A DNA stretch of 41,582 nucleotides from Actinoplanes sp. TFC3. Lineage in GTDB: Bacteria > Actinomycetota > Actinomycetes > Mycobacteriales > Micromonosporaceae. The position numbers and the translations under genes are program-made. The stretch is taken from assembly GCF_001553785.1 (NCBI RefSeq), contig NZ_LOJP01000001.1:1077725-1119306 (forward strand), written 5' to 3'. The notes under the pieces are model-generated. The model was not told where the DNA came from. It was given only the letters and a program-made list of their open reading frames with translations, and made no database searches. Of this stretch, positions 33,856 through 41,582 are shown in pieces (positions within the stretch are counted from its first letter, which is position 1; each line of letters begins with the position of its first letter).

Positions 33856-34544
33856 GCGCGCCGGTCGTCGATCTTCGCCGTCACGGGGACCATGAACGTG
33901 GCCGGCTTGACCCGGTCGGCGTAGTGCGTCATCGCCAGGTCGGTGCGGGTGCCGTTGATCAGGCCGCTGAAGCTGCCCAGCACTCCCTCGTTGGTGATGC
34001 AGGTATCGAAGTCGCTGGTGTCGGCACCGTCGAGCCCGCCGAGCGTCACGCAGGTGGCGTGCCGGCCCGCAATGGTCGTGTCCCGCTGCTTGACGTCGAC
34101 CTCCGGGTCCAGCACCGCGCGGTTCAGCAGCGTCAGCACGACCGCGGGGGCGACCAGCCCGGAGGCGCTGGCGTCGCGGTACATCGCGGCCGGGGTGGGG
34201 CTGGTCGGGGTGGCAGGCGCGGTCAAAGTGCAGGTGGCGGGCTTGGTGGTGGTTACGCAGGAGGTGGTGGCCTCGCCGGTGACCAGCAGCTTGCCCTGGG
34301 GATAGATGTACGCCGTGCCGGCCGGCTGGCGTACCTGGGCGATTGTGCCCGTGGCGCCGCCGCTGAGCTGGTAGGTCGCCTCGTAGGTGAGCTCCGATGC
34401 CCCCGCAAGCTGGGCCGCCAGGTCGGCGACCAGATCGTTGGGGCTGACCCCGGCGGCGGCCGCTTCGTCCAGATCCGAGCAGCCCGGCAGGGCGGTCAGC
34501 ACCAGCAGCACGGCTGCGGTCAAGCGGAGGCGGGAGGAGGGCAC
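33837..34544 (-). CDS. Unrecognised secreted lipoprotein
   Basis: This 235-residue protein has a typical lipoprotein signal with lipobox LPGC at about residues 19-22. The remainder is beta-rich in appearance with several Cys residues (for example SCVTTTKPATC and DTCITNEG), which could pair outside the cell. It faintly recalls LppX/LprG-type lipid carriers, but I cannot confirm this. GTG start with AAAGGTGGG upstream. It follows the PilZ-like gene on the same strand with a 64-base gap, so both may be in one transcript. Its 3' end overlaps the DUF885 gene by 19 bases in convergent orientation. Confidence 0.75.
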   Translation of the reverse strand: MPSSRLRLTAAVLLVLTALPGCSDLDEAAAAGVSPNDLVADLAAQLAGASELTYEATYQLSGGATGTIAQVRQPAGTAYIYPQGKLLVTGEATTSCVTTTKPATCTLTAPATPTSPTPAAMYRDASASGLVAPAVVLTLLNRAVLDPEVDVKQRDTTIAGRHATCVTLGGLDGADTSDFDTCITNEGVLGSFSGLINGTRTDLAMTHYADRVKPATFMVPVTAKIDDRRAQTPSR

Positions 34545-34608
34545 GAGCCCACCTTTGCCGATGCCTGCAACCCGCGCAAACCGGTATTCGACAGGTAGCT
34601 GTCCGCAA

Positions 34609-35229
34609 TCAGGCGCGGGTTCGGCTCAATAGCTGCTGGCGCATCACATAGCGGCGGATAACGCGGGCCTGAGCCTCGTCGGAGTCGAACACTGCGACAA
34701 TTTCCACCGACATCGGACCCGGCGGCACCTGCTGGGGCAGCATGGCGACCCGCGAGGCGGTGGCCGACAAGTCGACAATCTCGCTGCCGAGCTGGATCCA
34801 GAGCTGCAAGCCCTCGCCGGCGACTACGTTCGTACCCTCGAAATGGGCTCGGGCACTGTGCTCGCTGATGTCGCGGATCCAGCCGTGCGCATCCGTCCAG
34901 CCGGGCCGGCGCAGGATGATCTGCTCGCCGCCACCGCCGCGCACGTAGTGACGCTGCTGTTCGACCTGCGCTTCGGCGGCCGGGCGCACCTCGACCCGGT
35001 TCTCCTCGACCTCGATGACCGAGCACGGCAGGACGTACCGGCCGCGGGGGGCAGCCGACCAGCGCAGCGTGACAGACGCACCCACCCGGGGGACGGCCGC
35101 CAGCGGCGTGGAAAGGGTCAGGCCCGCGCCTTCGGCGTGAACCACGCGGACGCGGGCGGCCAGCTCGTCGGAGGCGGTCATCTCGACGTACGAGCCGGCA
35201 TCGGGGAGGTGATGCGCGAGAGTAGTCAT
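34609..35229 (-). CDS. PilZ-like (YcgR-type) protein
   Basis: This protein of about 206 residues has a YcgR-like N-terminal half (strand VRVVHAEGAGLTL, then VGASVTLRWSA) followed by a PilZ-like domain. The c-di-GMP-binding arginine motif RxxxR appears as RHYVR, and the second motif, usually (D/N)xSxxG, reads DISEHS with Ser in place of the Gly. Binding is therefore likely but not certain. No effector domain is attached. The start is unsure: ATG at 35229 is used, but in-frame ATGs at 35244, 35250 and 35265 exist and none has a strong ribosome binding site. Confidence 0.72.
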   Translation of the reverse strand: MTTLAHHLPDAGSYVEMTASDELAARVRVVHAEGAGLTLSTPLAAVPRVGASVTLRWSAAPRGRYVLPCSVIEVEENRVEVRPAAEAQVEQQRHYVRGGGGEQIILRRPGWTDAHGWIRDISEHSARAHFEGTNVVAGEGLQLWIQLGSEIVDLSATASRVAMLPQQVPPGPMSVEIVAVFDSDEAQARVIRRYVMRQQLLSRTRA

Positions 35230-35354
35230 AGCAACCGGGCACATCGGCATTGCGGTTGATGCCATGAGCGGTGCAAGCCTCAAGAACAGCGCAAGCCCGG
35301 AACTCGTACCCAAGGGTTCATGAGCCGCCGCATGGCCCGGATCCGAGGGTAGAT

Positions 35355-36724
<1,370 letters not shown>

Positions 36725-36747
36725 CGCTCAGTCACGAGATCATGGAG

Positions 36748-36777
36748 TTGTGGCCCCCCGTTCCGTGGGCATAGTGT
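36748..36777 (+). promoter_or_regulatory. Possible promoter of the ftsB-like operon
   Basis: TTGTGG (36748-36753) and TAGTGT (36772-36777) are 18 bases apart in the 110-base gap between eno and the FtsB/DivIC-like gene. The match to a housekeeping promoter is fair in the -10 and weak in the -35. Confidence 0.4.
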
Positions 36778-36834
36778 CCAGGGACAGGTGCCGCAACTCC
36801 ATGGTCTTTGGGCGAGTGCCGGGGGAGGGCAGGG

Positions 36835-37464
36835 ATGACGCAGCGCCGCAGCCCGAGTGGGCAGGGGCCATCGCGCCGACCCACCGGTTACGCGGGACGC
36901 CCGGGCGTTCGCAATGGCGCCCGGCCCACCCGCACCCGTGACACCGCGGCGACCCGCATCGAGCCGCGCCGCACCCCCACCGCCCGCACCACCGGCAGCA
37001 TCAACCGCTCCAGCAGCCGCCCCGCTGCCGCGCGCCGGGCTGCTGCGGCCGGTGCCACCAAGCGCACGGTGGCGACCCGGCCCAAGGCCTTCACCGGCCG
37101 CGCGACAGTGCTGATCGTCGTGCTCGTGGCGCTGGCCCTGGCCTATACGTATCCGGTCCGGGTCTATCTCGCCCAGGAGTCCGAGATCGCCCAGATGCAG
37201 GCCGAGCAGGCCGCGCAACAAGCGACGATCAAGGGGCTGGAGGAAGAGGCCGAGAAGTGGAAGGACCCGGAATACGTCCGCATCCAGGCCCGTGACCGGC
37301 TGTTCTATGTCCGCCCCGGCGAAACCCCGCTGCTGGTCTACACCGACCCGGCCGGCGCCCAGCGCGACGCCGCCGGCGGGGGGACCGCGGCCGCCCCACC
37401 CGGCCGGTGGTACGACACACTGTGGGGAAGTGTCGCAGCAGCCAATGCAGAATCCCGGAAGTAG
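36835..37464 (+). CDS. FtsB/DivIC-family septum formation protein
   Basis: This 209-residue bitopic protein has a basic, disordered N-terminus (1-87), one membrane helix (about 90-110, VLIVVLVALALAYTYPV) and a short coiled coil (QMQAEQAAQQATIKGLEEEA). It ends with the DivIC motif EYVRIQARDRLFYVRPGE. It should join the FtsQ/FtsL divisome complex. The ATG at 36835 is right after GGGGGAGGGCAGGG. The stop TAG is followed immediately by the DUF501 ATG. Its place after eno is the usual actinobacterial one. Confidence 0.92.
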   Translation: MTQRRSPSGQGPSRRPTGYAGRPGVRNGARPTRTRDTAATRIEPRRTPTARTTGSINRSSSRPAAARRAAAAGATKRTVATRPKAFTGRATVLIVVLVALALAYTYPVRVYLAQESEIAQMQAEQAAQQATIKGLEEEAEKWKDPEYVRIQARDRLFYVRPGETPLLVYTDPAGAQRDAAGGGTAAAPPGRWYDTLWGSVAAANAESRK

Positions 37465-37968
37465 ATGACGACCCCTCCAACGAAATCCGATCTTGACATC
37501 GTCGCCGAGCAACTCGGCCGCCGCCCCCGCGGCACCCACGCCATCGCGCACCGGTGCCCCTGCGGCAACCCGGACGTGGTGGAGACCGAGCCCCGCCTCA
37601 TCGATGGCACCCCGTTCCCCACCACGTACTACCTGACCTGCCCCCGTGCTACCGCGGCGTGCAGCCGGCTGGAATCGGCCGGGGTCATGCGCGACATGCA
37701 GGAACGCCTGTCGACCGACCCGGAACTGGCCCAGCGCTACCAGGCCGCGCACGAGGATTACCTGGCTCGGCGCGAAGCACTTGGGGACGTACCGGAAATT
37801 GCCAAGATCTCGGCCGGAGGCATGCCCGACCGGGTGAAATGCCTGCATGTCCAGCTCGGTCACGCACTAGCCGCGGGATCCGGGGTAAACCCTTTCGGTG
37901 ACGAGGTCCGCGCGGCAATCGAGCCGTGGTGGTCCGAGGGACCTTGCGTTTCGCCGGAAGGAACGTAA
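37465..37968 (+). CDS. DUF501 domain protein
   Basis: This 167-residue cytoplasmic protein contains the conserved DUF501 segments HRCPCGNPDVVETEPRL, PFPTTYYLTCP and DRVKCLHVQLGHALA, including several Cys residues that might bind metal. The function of the family is not known. The ATG follows the previous stop with no gap, and the next gene follows its own TAA directly. This gene lies between FtsB/DivIC and Ppx genes in many actinobacteria, which hints at a link to division or cell-envelope control. Confidence 0.92.
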   Translation: MTTPPTKSDLDIVAEQLGRRPRGTHAIAHRCPCGNPDVVETEPRLIDGTPFPTTYYLTCPRATAACSRLESAGVMRDMQERLSTDPELAQRYQAAHEDYLARREALGDVPEIAKISAGGMPDRVKCLHVQLGHALAAGSGVNPFGDEVRAAIEPWWSEGPCVSPEGT

Positions 37969-38469
37969 GTGGTTGAAATCCGCCGGGCGCGCACGTCGGA
38001 TGTGAAGGCGATCCGCGCGCTCGTTGACGCCTATACCGGGGACCGGCGGCTGCTGAGCAAGGCGACGGTCACCCTTTACGAAAGCGTCCAAGAATTCTGG
38101 GTCGCCGTCGACCCGGCGAGCGACCAGGTGCTGGGCTGCGGCGCGCTGCACGTGATGTGGGAAGACCTGGCCGAGATCCGTACGGTCGCCGTCGCCCCAG
38201 CCTGCCGAGGCCAGAAAATCGGACACAAAATCGTGTCGGCATTGCTGGACGTTGCCCGCGAGATCGGCGTGGCCCGCGTGTTCTGCCTGACCTTTGAAAC
38301 CCGCTTCTTCGGCTCCTTCGGCTTCACCGAGATCGATGGCGCCCCGGTCCCGCACTCTGTATACGAGCAGCTGTTGCGCTCATACGACGAAGGTGTAGCC
38401 GAGTTCCTCGACCTCGAACGGGTAAAGCCGAATACCCTCGGCAACAAGCGCATGTTGCTGCACCTCTGA
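37969..38469 (+). CDS. GNAT amino-acid N-acetyltransferase, short ArgA type
   Basis: This 166-residue GNAT protein has the acetyl-CoA loop VAPACRGQKIGHKIV and the sequence VTLYESVQEFWVA typical of the short actinobacterial N-acetylglutamate synthase (Rv2747-type). It would start arginine synthesis by acetylating glutamate. A GTG start lies directly after the DUF501 TAA and has GGAAGGAA upstream. In the eno-divIC-DUF501-ppx block the acetyltransferase is an extra member, and no other arginine gene is nearby. Confidence 0.85.
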   Translation: MVEIRRARTSDVKAIRALVDAYTGDRRLLSKATVTLYESVQEFWVAVDPASDQVLGCGALHVMWEDLAEIRTVAVAPACRGQKIGHKIVSALLDVAREIGVARVFCLTFETRFFGSFGFTEIDGAPVPHSVYEQLLRSYDEGVAEFLDLERVKPNTLGNKRMLLHL

Positions 38470-38490
38470 CCGTTCACCAGTCGCTGTCGC

Positions 38491-38570
38491 CGCTGCACCT
38501 GTTGTCTTCGCCGCTTCGCCCGTGCCGTTGATGCGCCTGTTGTCTTTGTCGCTGCACCTGTTGTCTTTGT
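38491..38570 (+). repeat. Short direct repeats in the ppx leader
   Basis: CGCTGCACCTGTTGTCTT occurs at 38491 and at 38550, with a diverged copy ATGCGCCTGTTGTCTT at 38531. The last two copies are 20 bases apart. They occupy most of the 155-base gap ahead of ppx and encode no convincing protein. Confidence 0.7.
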
Positions 38571-38624
38571 TGCTGCGCCATCCTTCGTGGCGCCTCCGTC
38601 CTGCCGCACCTCGAGGAGCCTCCC

Positions 38625-39530
38625 TTGCGCGTCGCCGCCATCGACTGCGGAACCAACTCCATCCGCCTACTGATCGCCGACGTGAGCGGTACGGCTTTAT
38701 CGGATATTTCCCGACGAATGGAAATCGTCCGGCTCGGCGAAGGCGTGGACCGCACCGGACGCCTAGCCCCCGAAGCCATCGCCCGCACCCGCCAAGCGCT
38801 CCTCGGCTACGCAGCAGAAATCGCCGAACTCGGCGTCGAACGCGTCCGCATGTGCGCCACTTCAGCCTCCCGCGACGCCTCCAACGCCGAGGAATTCCGG
38901 GACATGGTTCGCCAGGTGCTCGGCACCGACCCCGAGGTCATCACCGGCGACGAGGAAGCCAGGCTGTCCTTCACCGGTGCCGTAGCCGGCCTCACCGCCG
39001 AAGCGCCCTACCTGGTGGTGGACATCGGCGGCGGCTCAACGGAGTTCGTCGTCGGCGATGCGCAGGTGCGCCACGCCATCTCGATGGACATCGGCTGTGT
39101 CCGCCTCACCGAACGCCACCTGCACAGCGACCCGCCCACTCCGGCCGAGGTCGCGGCCGCGGAAGCGGACATCAAGAAGGCCGTCGACACCGCGTTGCGT
39201 ACGGTCTCGGGCCGGGGCACCGCCACGCTGGTCGGCCTTGCCGGTTCGGTCACGACCGTGGCGGCCCTGGCTCTCCGGCTTCCCTCGTACGAGGCCAAGC
39301 GCATCCATCACGCCACGATCGCGTACGACGACGTAGCCAAGGTGACCGCCGAACTGCTGGGCGCCACGGTGGCCGACCGCCGCGACCTGCCGGTCATGCA
39401 CCCCGGCCGAGCCGACGTCATCGGCGCCGGCGCGCTCATCCTGCGCATCATCATGGAACGCGCCGGAAAGAACGCGGTAGTGGCCAGCGAACACGACATC
39501 CTTGACGGCATCGCCTACGGCCTGTCTTAG
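38625..39530 (+). CDS. ppx: Ppx/GppA-family exopolyphosphatase
   Basis: This 301-residue protein of the actin-like ATPase superfamily has phosphate 1 motif AAIDCGTNSIRLLIAD at the start and VVDIGGGSTEFVV at about residue 126. It hydrolyses polyphosphate or pppGpp in the cytoplasm; the short length matches the actinobacterial Ppx2 type. The TTG at 38625 has GAGGAG six bases upstream. The 3' end is duplicated 47 bases downstream. It is separated from the acetyltransferase by the repeat-bearing leader, so it may have its own promoter. Confidence 0.93.
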   Translation: MRVAAIDCGTNSIRLLIADVSGTALSDISRRMEIVRLGEGVDRTGRLAPEAIARTRQALLGYAAEIAELGVERVRMCATSASRDASNAEEFRDMVRQVLGTDPEVITGDEEARLSFTGAVAGLTAEAPYLVVDIGGGSTEFVVGDAQVRHAISMDIGCVRLTERHLHSDPPTPAEVAAAEADIKKAVDTALRTVSGRGTATLVGLAGSVTTVAALALRLPSYEAKRIHHATIAYDDVAKVTAELLGATVADRRDLPVMHPGRADVIGAGALILRIIMERAGKNAVVASEHDILDGIAYGLS

Positions 39531-39580
39531 CGCCCGACCACGTCATTCTGGACGGCATCGTTTACGGCCTGTCGTAGCGC
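39497..39580 (+). repeat. Imperfect tandem copy of the ppx 3' end
   Basis: Bases 39497-39533 (last codons and stop of ppx) and 39544-39580 match at 32 of 37 positions. The second copy still reads HILDGIVYGLS and a stop. Both copies lie opposite the 3' end of the convergent membrane protein gene. Confidence 0.85.
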
Positions 39581-40042
39581 TCCCATTTGCTCTTCAGGCT
39601 GATCGTTCTCGTCCTGCTCGTAGGTCCACGCCGCTTCCTGAGTGCGCCAGGGCTCATCCCAGACCTGCCGGCTCTCCCGAAGATCCCGATCGGTCAGGCC
39701 CCGGTTCTGCCGCCGCACCAGCAACACAAACTCAACAATGCAAGTGATCACCAGGAGCGGCACCGAGGCGGCCAGCGCACCCATGCCGTTCAAAGCGGCT
39801 GTCGTAGCCATGGCACTGTCGGCGCGCGCCAGAAAACGAGTTACCGACTTATCCCCGGCGTCCGCTTCGCCCAATGCCTGCCAAACCGCAAACACGGTGA
39901 AGAGGAAAGAAGCCGGCGGGGCAAGAAACGCACACCACAGCCGCATCGGCCGGCTCTCCTGGAACCACAAAAACACCCAAAGAACCAGAAGCAGCCCGGC
40001 AAGAACCCAAGCCTGCCCCGGCAGCGCCGCAATCTCGTCCAC
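39527..40042 (-). CDS. Small membrane protein of unknown function
   Basis: This 171-residue protein has three predicted membrane helices (about 12-28, 38-56 and 85-108) and an acidic, Gln/Glu-rich cytoplasmic C-terminus. I do not recognise the family. GTG start with GGGAG four bases upstream. Its stop overlaps the ppx stop by four bases in convergent orientation, and its last codons are antisense to the duplicated ppx tail. The upstream side is a 321-base intergenic region. Confidence 0.7.
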   Translation of the reverse strand: MDEIAALPGQAWVLAGLLLVLWVFLWFQESRPMRLWCAFLAPPASFLFTVFAVWQALGEADAGDKSVTRFLARADSAMATTAALNGMGALAASVPLLVITCIVEFVLLVRRQNRGLTDRDLRESRQVWDEPWRTQEAAWTYEQDENDQPEEQMGALRQAVNDAVQNDVVGR

Positions 40043-40326
40043 TGCTCTCCCGCCTGACTACGACAGCGCCCACTGCGCCCCGTACTCACCTGCCGGGTCA
40101 CTGCGCCCTTCGCATGGGCACCGCGCCTACTAATTTGGGCACCAGACCCGTTATGTCGGCCCTGCGCCTACTGCATCGGCCCTGCGAATACTGGCGAGTC
40201 GCCGCGTCCATCGCATGGGGACGCCGCGCCCACGGCGACCCGCCGCACGCTTGCGCCTCCGCTTGAAGCCTGCCAAACGCGAGCCACCCCCCTCGACCCA
40301 ATCGTTCAGCAAATTCCACGCCTTCT
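40043..40326. other. Structured intergenic region upstream of the padR gene
   Basis: This stretch has short repeats and hairpins and no convincing gene. TCGGCCCTGCG(CCT/AAT)ACTG occurs at 40156-40173 and 40176-40193. GTCGCCG (40198-40204) pairs with CGGCGAC (40233-40239) and encloses CGTCC/GGACG. Frames crossing it on the minus strand lack ribosome binding sites. It should also contain the promoter of the membrane protein at 39527-40042. Confidence 0.5.
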
Positions 40327-40363
40327 TTGACACTACTTCGCATCGCACAGTAGTGTGCATCGC
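40327..40363 (+). promoter_or_regulatory. Leaderless padR promoter with embedded operator
   Basis: TTGACA (40327-40332), an 18-base spacer and TAGTGT (40351-40356) lie seven bases before the GTG at 40364, so transcription should begin at the start codon. ACACTACT (40330-40337) and AGTAGTGT (40349-40356) form a perfect inverted repeat with an 11-base spacer covering both promoter boxes. This is a good candidate for PadR autoregulation. Confidence 0.8.
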
Positions 40364-40693
40364 GTGGATACGACGCAGCTACTCAAGGGGGTGTTGGATC
40401 TCGCGGTTCTGGCCGTTCTTCGCGAGGAGGACGGTTACGGCTACGACATCCTGCGCCGGCTGCGCGCCGGGGGCCTCGAGGAAGTCGGCGATGCCAGCGT
40501 TTATGGCACACTTCGCCGGCTGTTCAACGGCGGCCTGCTGACGACCTACGTCGTGCCCAGCGATGAGGGACCGCACCGCAAGTACTACGCGCTCAACGCC
40601 GCCGGCCGGGCCGAGTTGCAGCGGTCGGGCAAGGTATGGCAAGGCTTTGCATCCACGATGGACGATTTGCTTCGCGAGCGGGGGACGGCGTGA
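40364..40693 (+). CDS. PadR-family transcriptional regulator
   Basis: This 109-residue winged-helix protein begins MDTTQLLKGVLDLAVLAVL and has DGYGYDILRRL and SVYGTLRRLFNGGLL, the usual PadR DNA-binding core, then a short C-terminal helix for dimer formation. PadR proteins are repressors whose ligand is often a small aromatic or a drug. The leaderless GTG at 40364 is preferred; a GTG at 40355 would add three residues but overlaps the -10 box. The stop overlaps the next gene (GTGA), a layout typical of PadR with a HAAS-type membrane partner. Confidence 0.9.
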   Translation: MDTTQLLKGVLDLAVLAVLREEDGYGYDILRRLRAGGLEEVGDASVYGTLRRLFNGGLLTTYVVPSDEGPHRKYYALNAAGRAELQRSGKVWQGFASTMDDLLRERGTA

Positions 40694-41582
40694 ACACCAC
40701 GGTCCAGGACGAGATCACCGCGTACGTTTTTGCGGTCCGCGCAGCGCTCGGTGACCTGCCCGAGGCTCAGCGCGACGAGTTGCTCGAGGACCTAGCCGAG
40801 CACCTGAGCGAAGTCATGGCCGACGGCGAAGGTTCTCTCATCGAACGCGTGGGCAGCCCCGACGCCTATGCATCCGAGTTGCGGGGGACTGCACCCTATG
40901 TCGGTGGTTTCCCCGACCCGCCTTCGAGCGTCAACCCGCTGCTGGAACTGCGCGAACGAATCACCCCTCACCTGCACGAGGCAGACCTCAAAGCCGGACG
41001 CATTCTGGGGTACGAGCGGCTCAGCGACTTCGGCCGCCTGCTGCGCCCGGCCTGGTGGGTCGTTCGCGGTTACCTGCTGGCGATGGTGGTCGCAGCGCTC
41101 CTCGACAACGGCGGTCAGTCAATCGGCCTGCTCCCGCGCATCGGTGGCAGCGACGCCATGGCTTGGGTCCTGATCGCAGCCGGGGTGGTCGCCTCGGTGT
41201 GGTTCGGCCGGCGGTCGTTCGCCCTGACTCAATGGCCGCGCTTCAGTTTCTACGCGGCCACCGCCATCCTGGTGCTTGTCGGGCTCAACGGCTTCTTCAG
41301 TGCCGACAGCGAGACCCGCAATTCGTACTATTCGAACATAACGAGCTACGACAACCCCTACAGCGGTGTCGAGGACGTTTTCGTGTACGACGAGCAGGGC
41401 CGCCTGGTGACCAACGCCCGTCTGCTCGACCAGAACGGCCAGCCGATCCACCTGGGCAACGCCTCCTGTTACGACGACCAGCAGGGCTTCTCCATCGACG
41501 CCACGCCGGGCGTCTACCCGTTTTGCCCAAGCCGCGCCCCCTTCCGCCTACCCGGCGCAGAAGCCTCGCCCACCCCCAGCGC
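40690..41582 (+). CDS. HAAS-type membrane protein, cut by the right edge
   Basis: A GTG at 40690, inside the padR stop, opens a frame that runs to the edge, 297 codons so far. The first 75 residues (MNTTVQDEITAYVFAVRAAL, then LEDLAEHLSEVM) resemble the HAAS signalling domain found next to PadR genes. Three hydrophobic segments follow (about 123-137, 155-170 and 185-200), then a polar, likely extracytoplasmic part with a Tyr/Asn-rich segment (RNSYYSNITSYDN), Cys residues and a Pro-rich end. It is probably regulated by the PadR upstream. The C-terminus is missing, so its full role cannot be judged. Confidence 0.8.
   Translation, partial: MNTTVQDEITAYVFAVRAALGDLPEAQRDELLEDLAEHLSEVMADGEGSLIERVGSPDAYASELRGTAPYVGGFPDPPSSVNPLLELRERITPHLHEADLKAGRILGYERLSDFGRLLRPAWWVVRGYLLAMVVAALLDNGGQSIGLLPRIGGSDAMAWVLIAAGVVASVWFGRRSFALTQWPRFSFYAATAILVLVGLNGFFSADSETRNSYYSNITSYDNPYSGVEDVFVYDEQGRLVTNARLLDQNGQPIHLGNASCYDDQQGFSIDATPGVYPFCPSRAPFRLPGAEASPTPS

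Noticed and set aside
40098..40360. Small minus-strand frames upstream of padR
   Set aside because: They have no binding sites, overlap the padR promoter and hairpins, and have random-looking Arg/Ala/Gly composition.

Overview
The window is a GC-rich, densely packed stretch of an actinobacterial chromosome. Many starts are GTG or TTG, and many neighbouring genes overlap by 1 to 11 bases. The block enolase - FtsB/DivIC-like - DUF501 - Ppx/GppA, the chain Mfd - lipoprotein - MazG - DUF885, and a CslA/GlxA/GH6 glycan locus suggest a filamentous actinomycete, most likely Micromonosporaceae (Actinoplanes-like). The family assignment is inference from gene order. No tRNA, rRNA, CRISPR array, insertion sequence or phage was seen.

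Region 1 (1-7138, minus strand) is an exopolysaccharide operon. In transcription order it holds a degenerate ATP-sulfurylase/APS-kinase fusion, a Wzz/BY-kinase-like co-polymerase whose P-loop lysine is gone, an O-antigen-ligase/polymerase-like membrane protein, an aminoglycoside-phosphotransferase-fold kinase, a PAPS-type sulfotransferase, and the start of another exported protein that runs off the left edge. An APS kinase and a sulfotransferase in one polymer operon suggest a sulfated exopolysaccharide. A divergent secreted GH26-like hydrolase with a collagen-like linker follows (7284-8660).

Region 2 (8746-13164, minus strand) has a four-gene ABC-2 transporter operon (ATPase, permease, ATPase, permease), a RibD/DHFR-fold reductase, and a frameshifted small secreted protein. 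Region 3 (13285-16080, minus) is phosphoenolpyruvate carboxylase.

Region 4 (16249-24069) is a glycan locus rich in copper enzymes. The operon cslA - glxA - cslZ (minus strand) encodes a cellulose-synthase-like GT2, a galactose-oxidase-family radical copper oxidase and a membrane-anchored GH6 with a very long repeat-bearing cytoplasmic tail. It converges on a secreted bacterial lysyl oxidase that keeps the copper histidines and the Lys/Tyr pair expected to form the LTQ cofactor. Upstream lies an orphan HoxX-like protein (24495-26534, minus) with no hydrogenase gene in the window.

Region 5 (26721-33855, plus) is the housekeeping chain mfd, SurA-N-like lipoprotein, mazG and DUF885 peptidase. 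Converging on it are a lipoprotein and a PilZ-like protein (minus). Region 6 (35441-39530, plus) is eno, an FtsB/DivIC-like gene, DUF501, an ArgA-type acetyltransferase and ppx. A small membrane protein converges on ppx across a duplicated ppx 3' end. Region 7 (40364 to the right edge, plus) is a PadR regulator on an apparently leaderless promoter with an embedded inverted repeat, coupled to a HAAS-type membrane protein that is cut by the edge.
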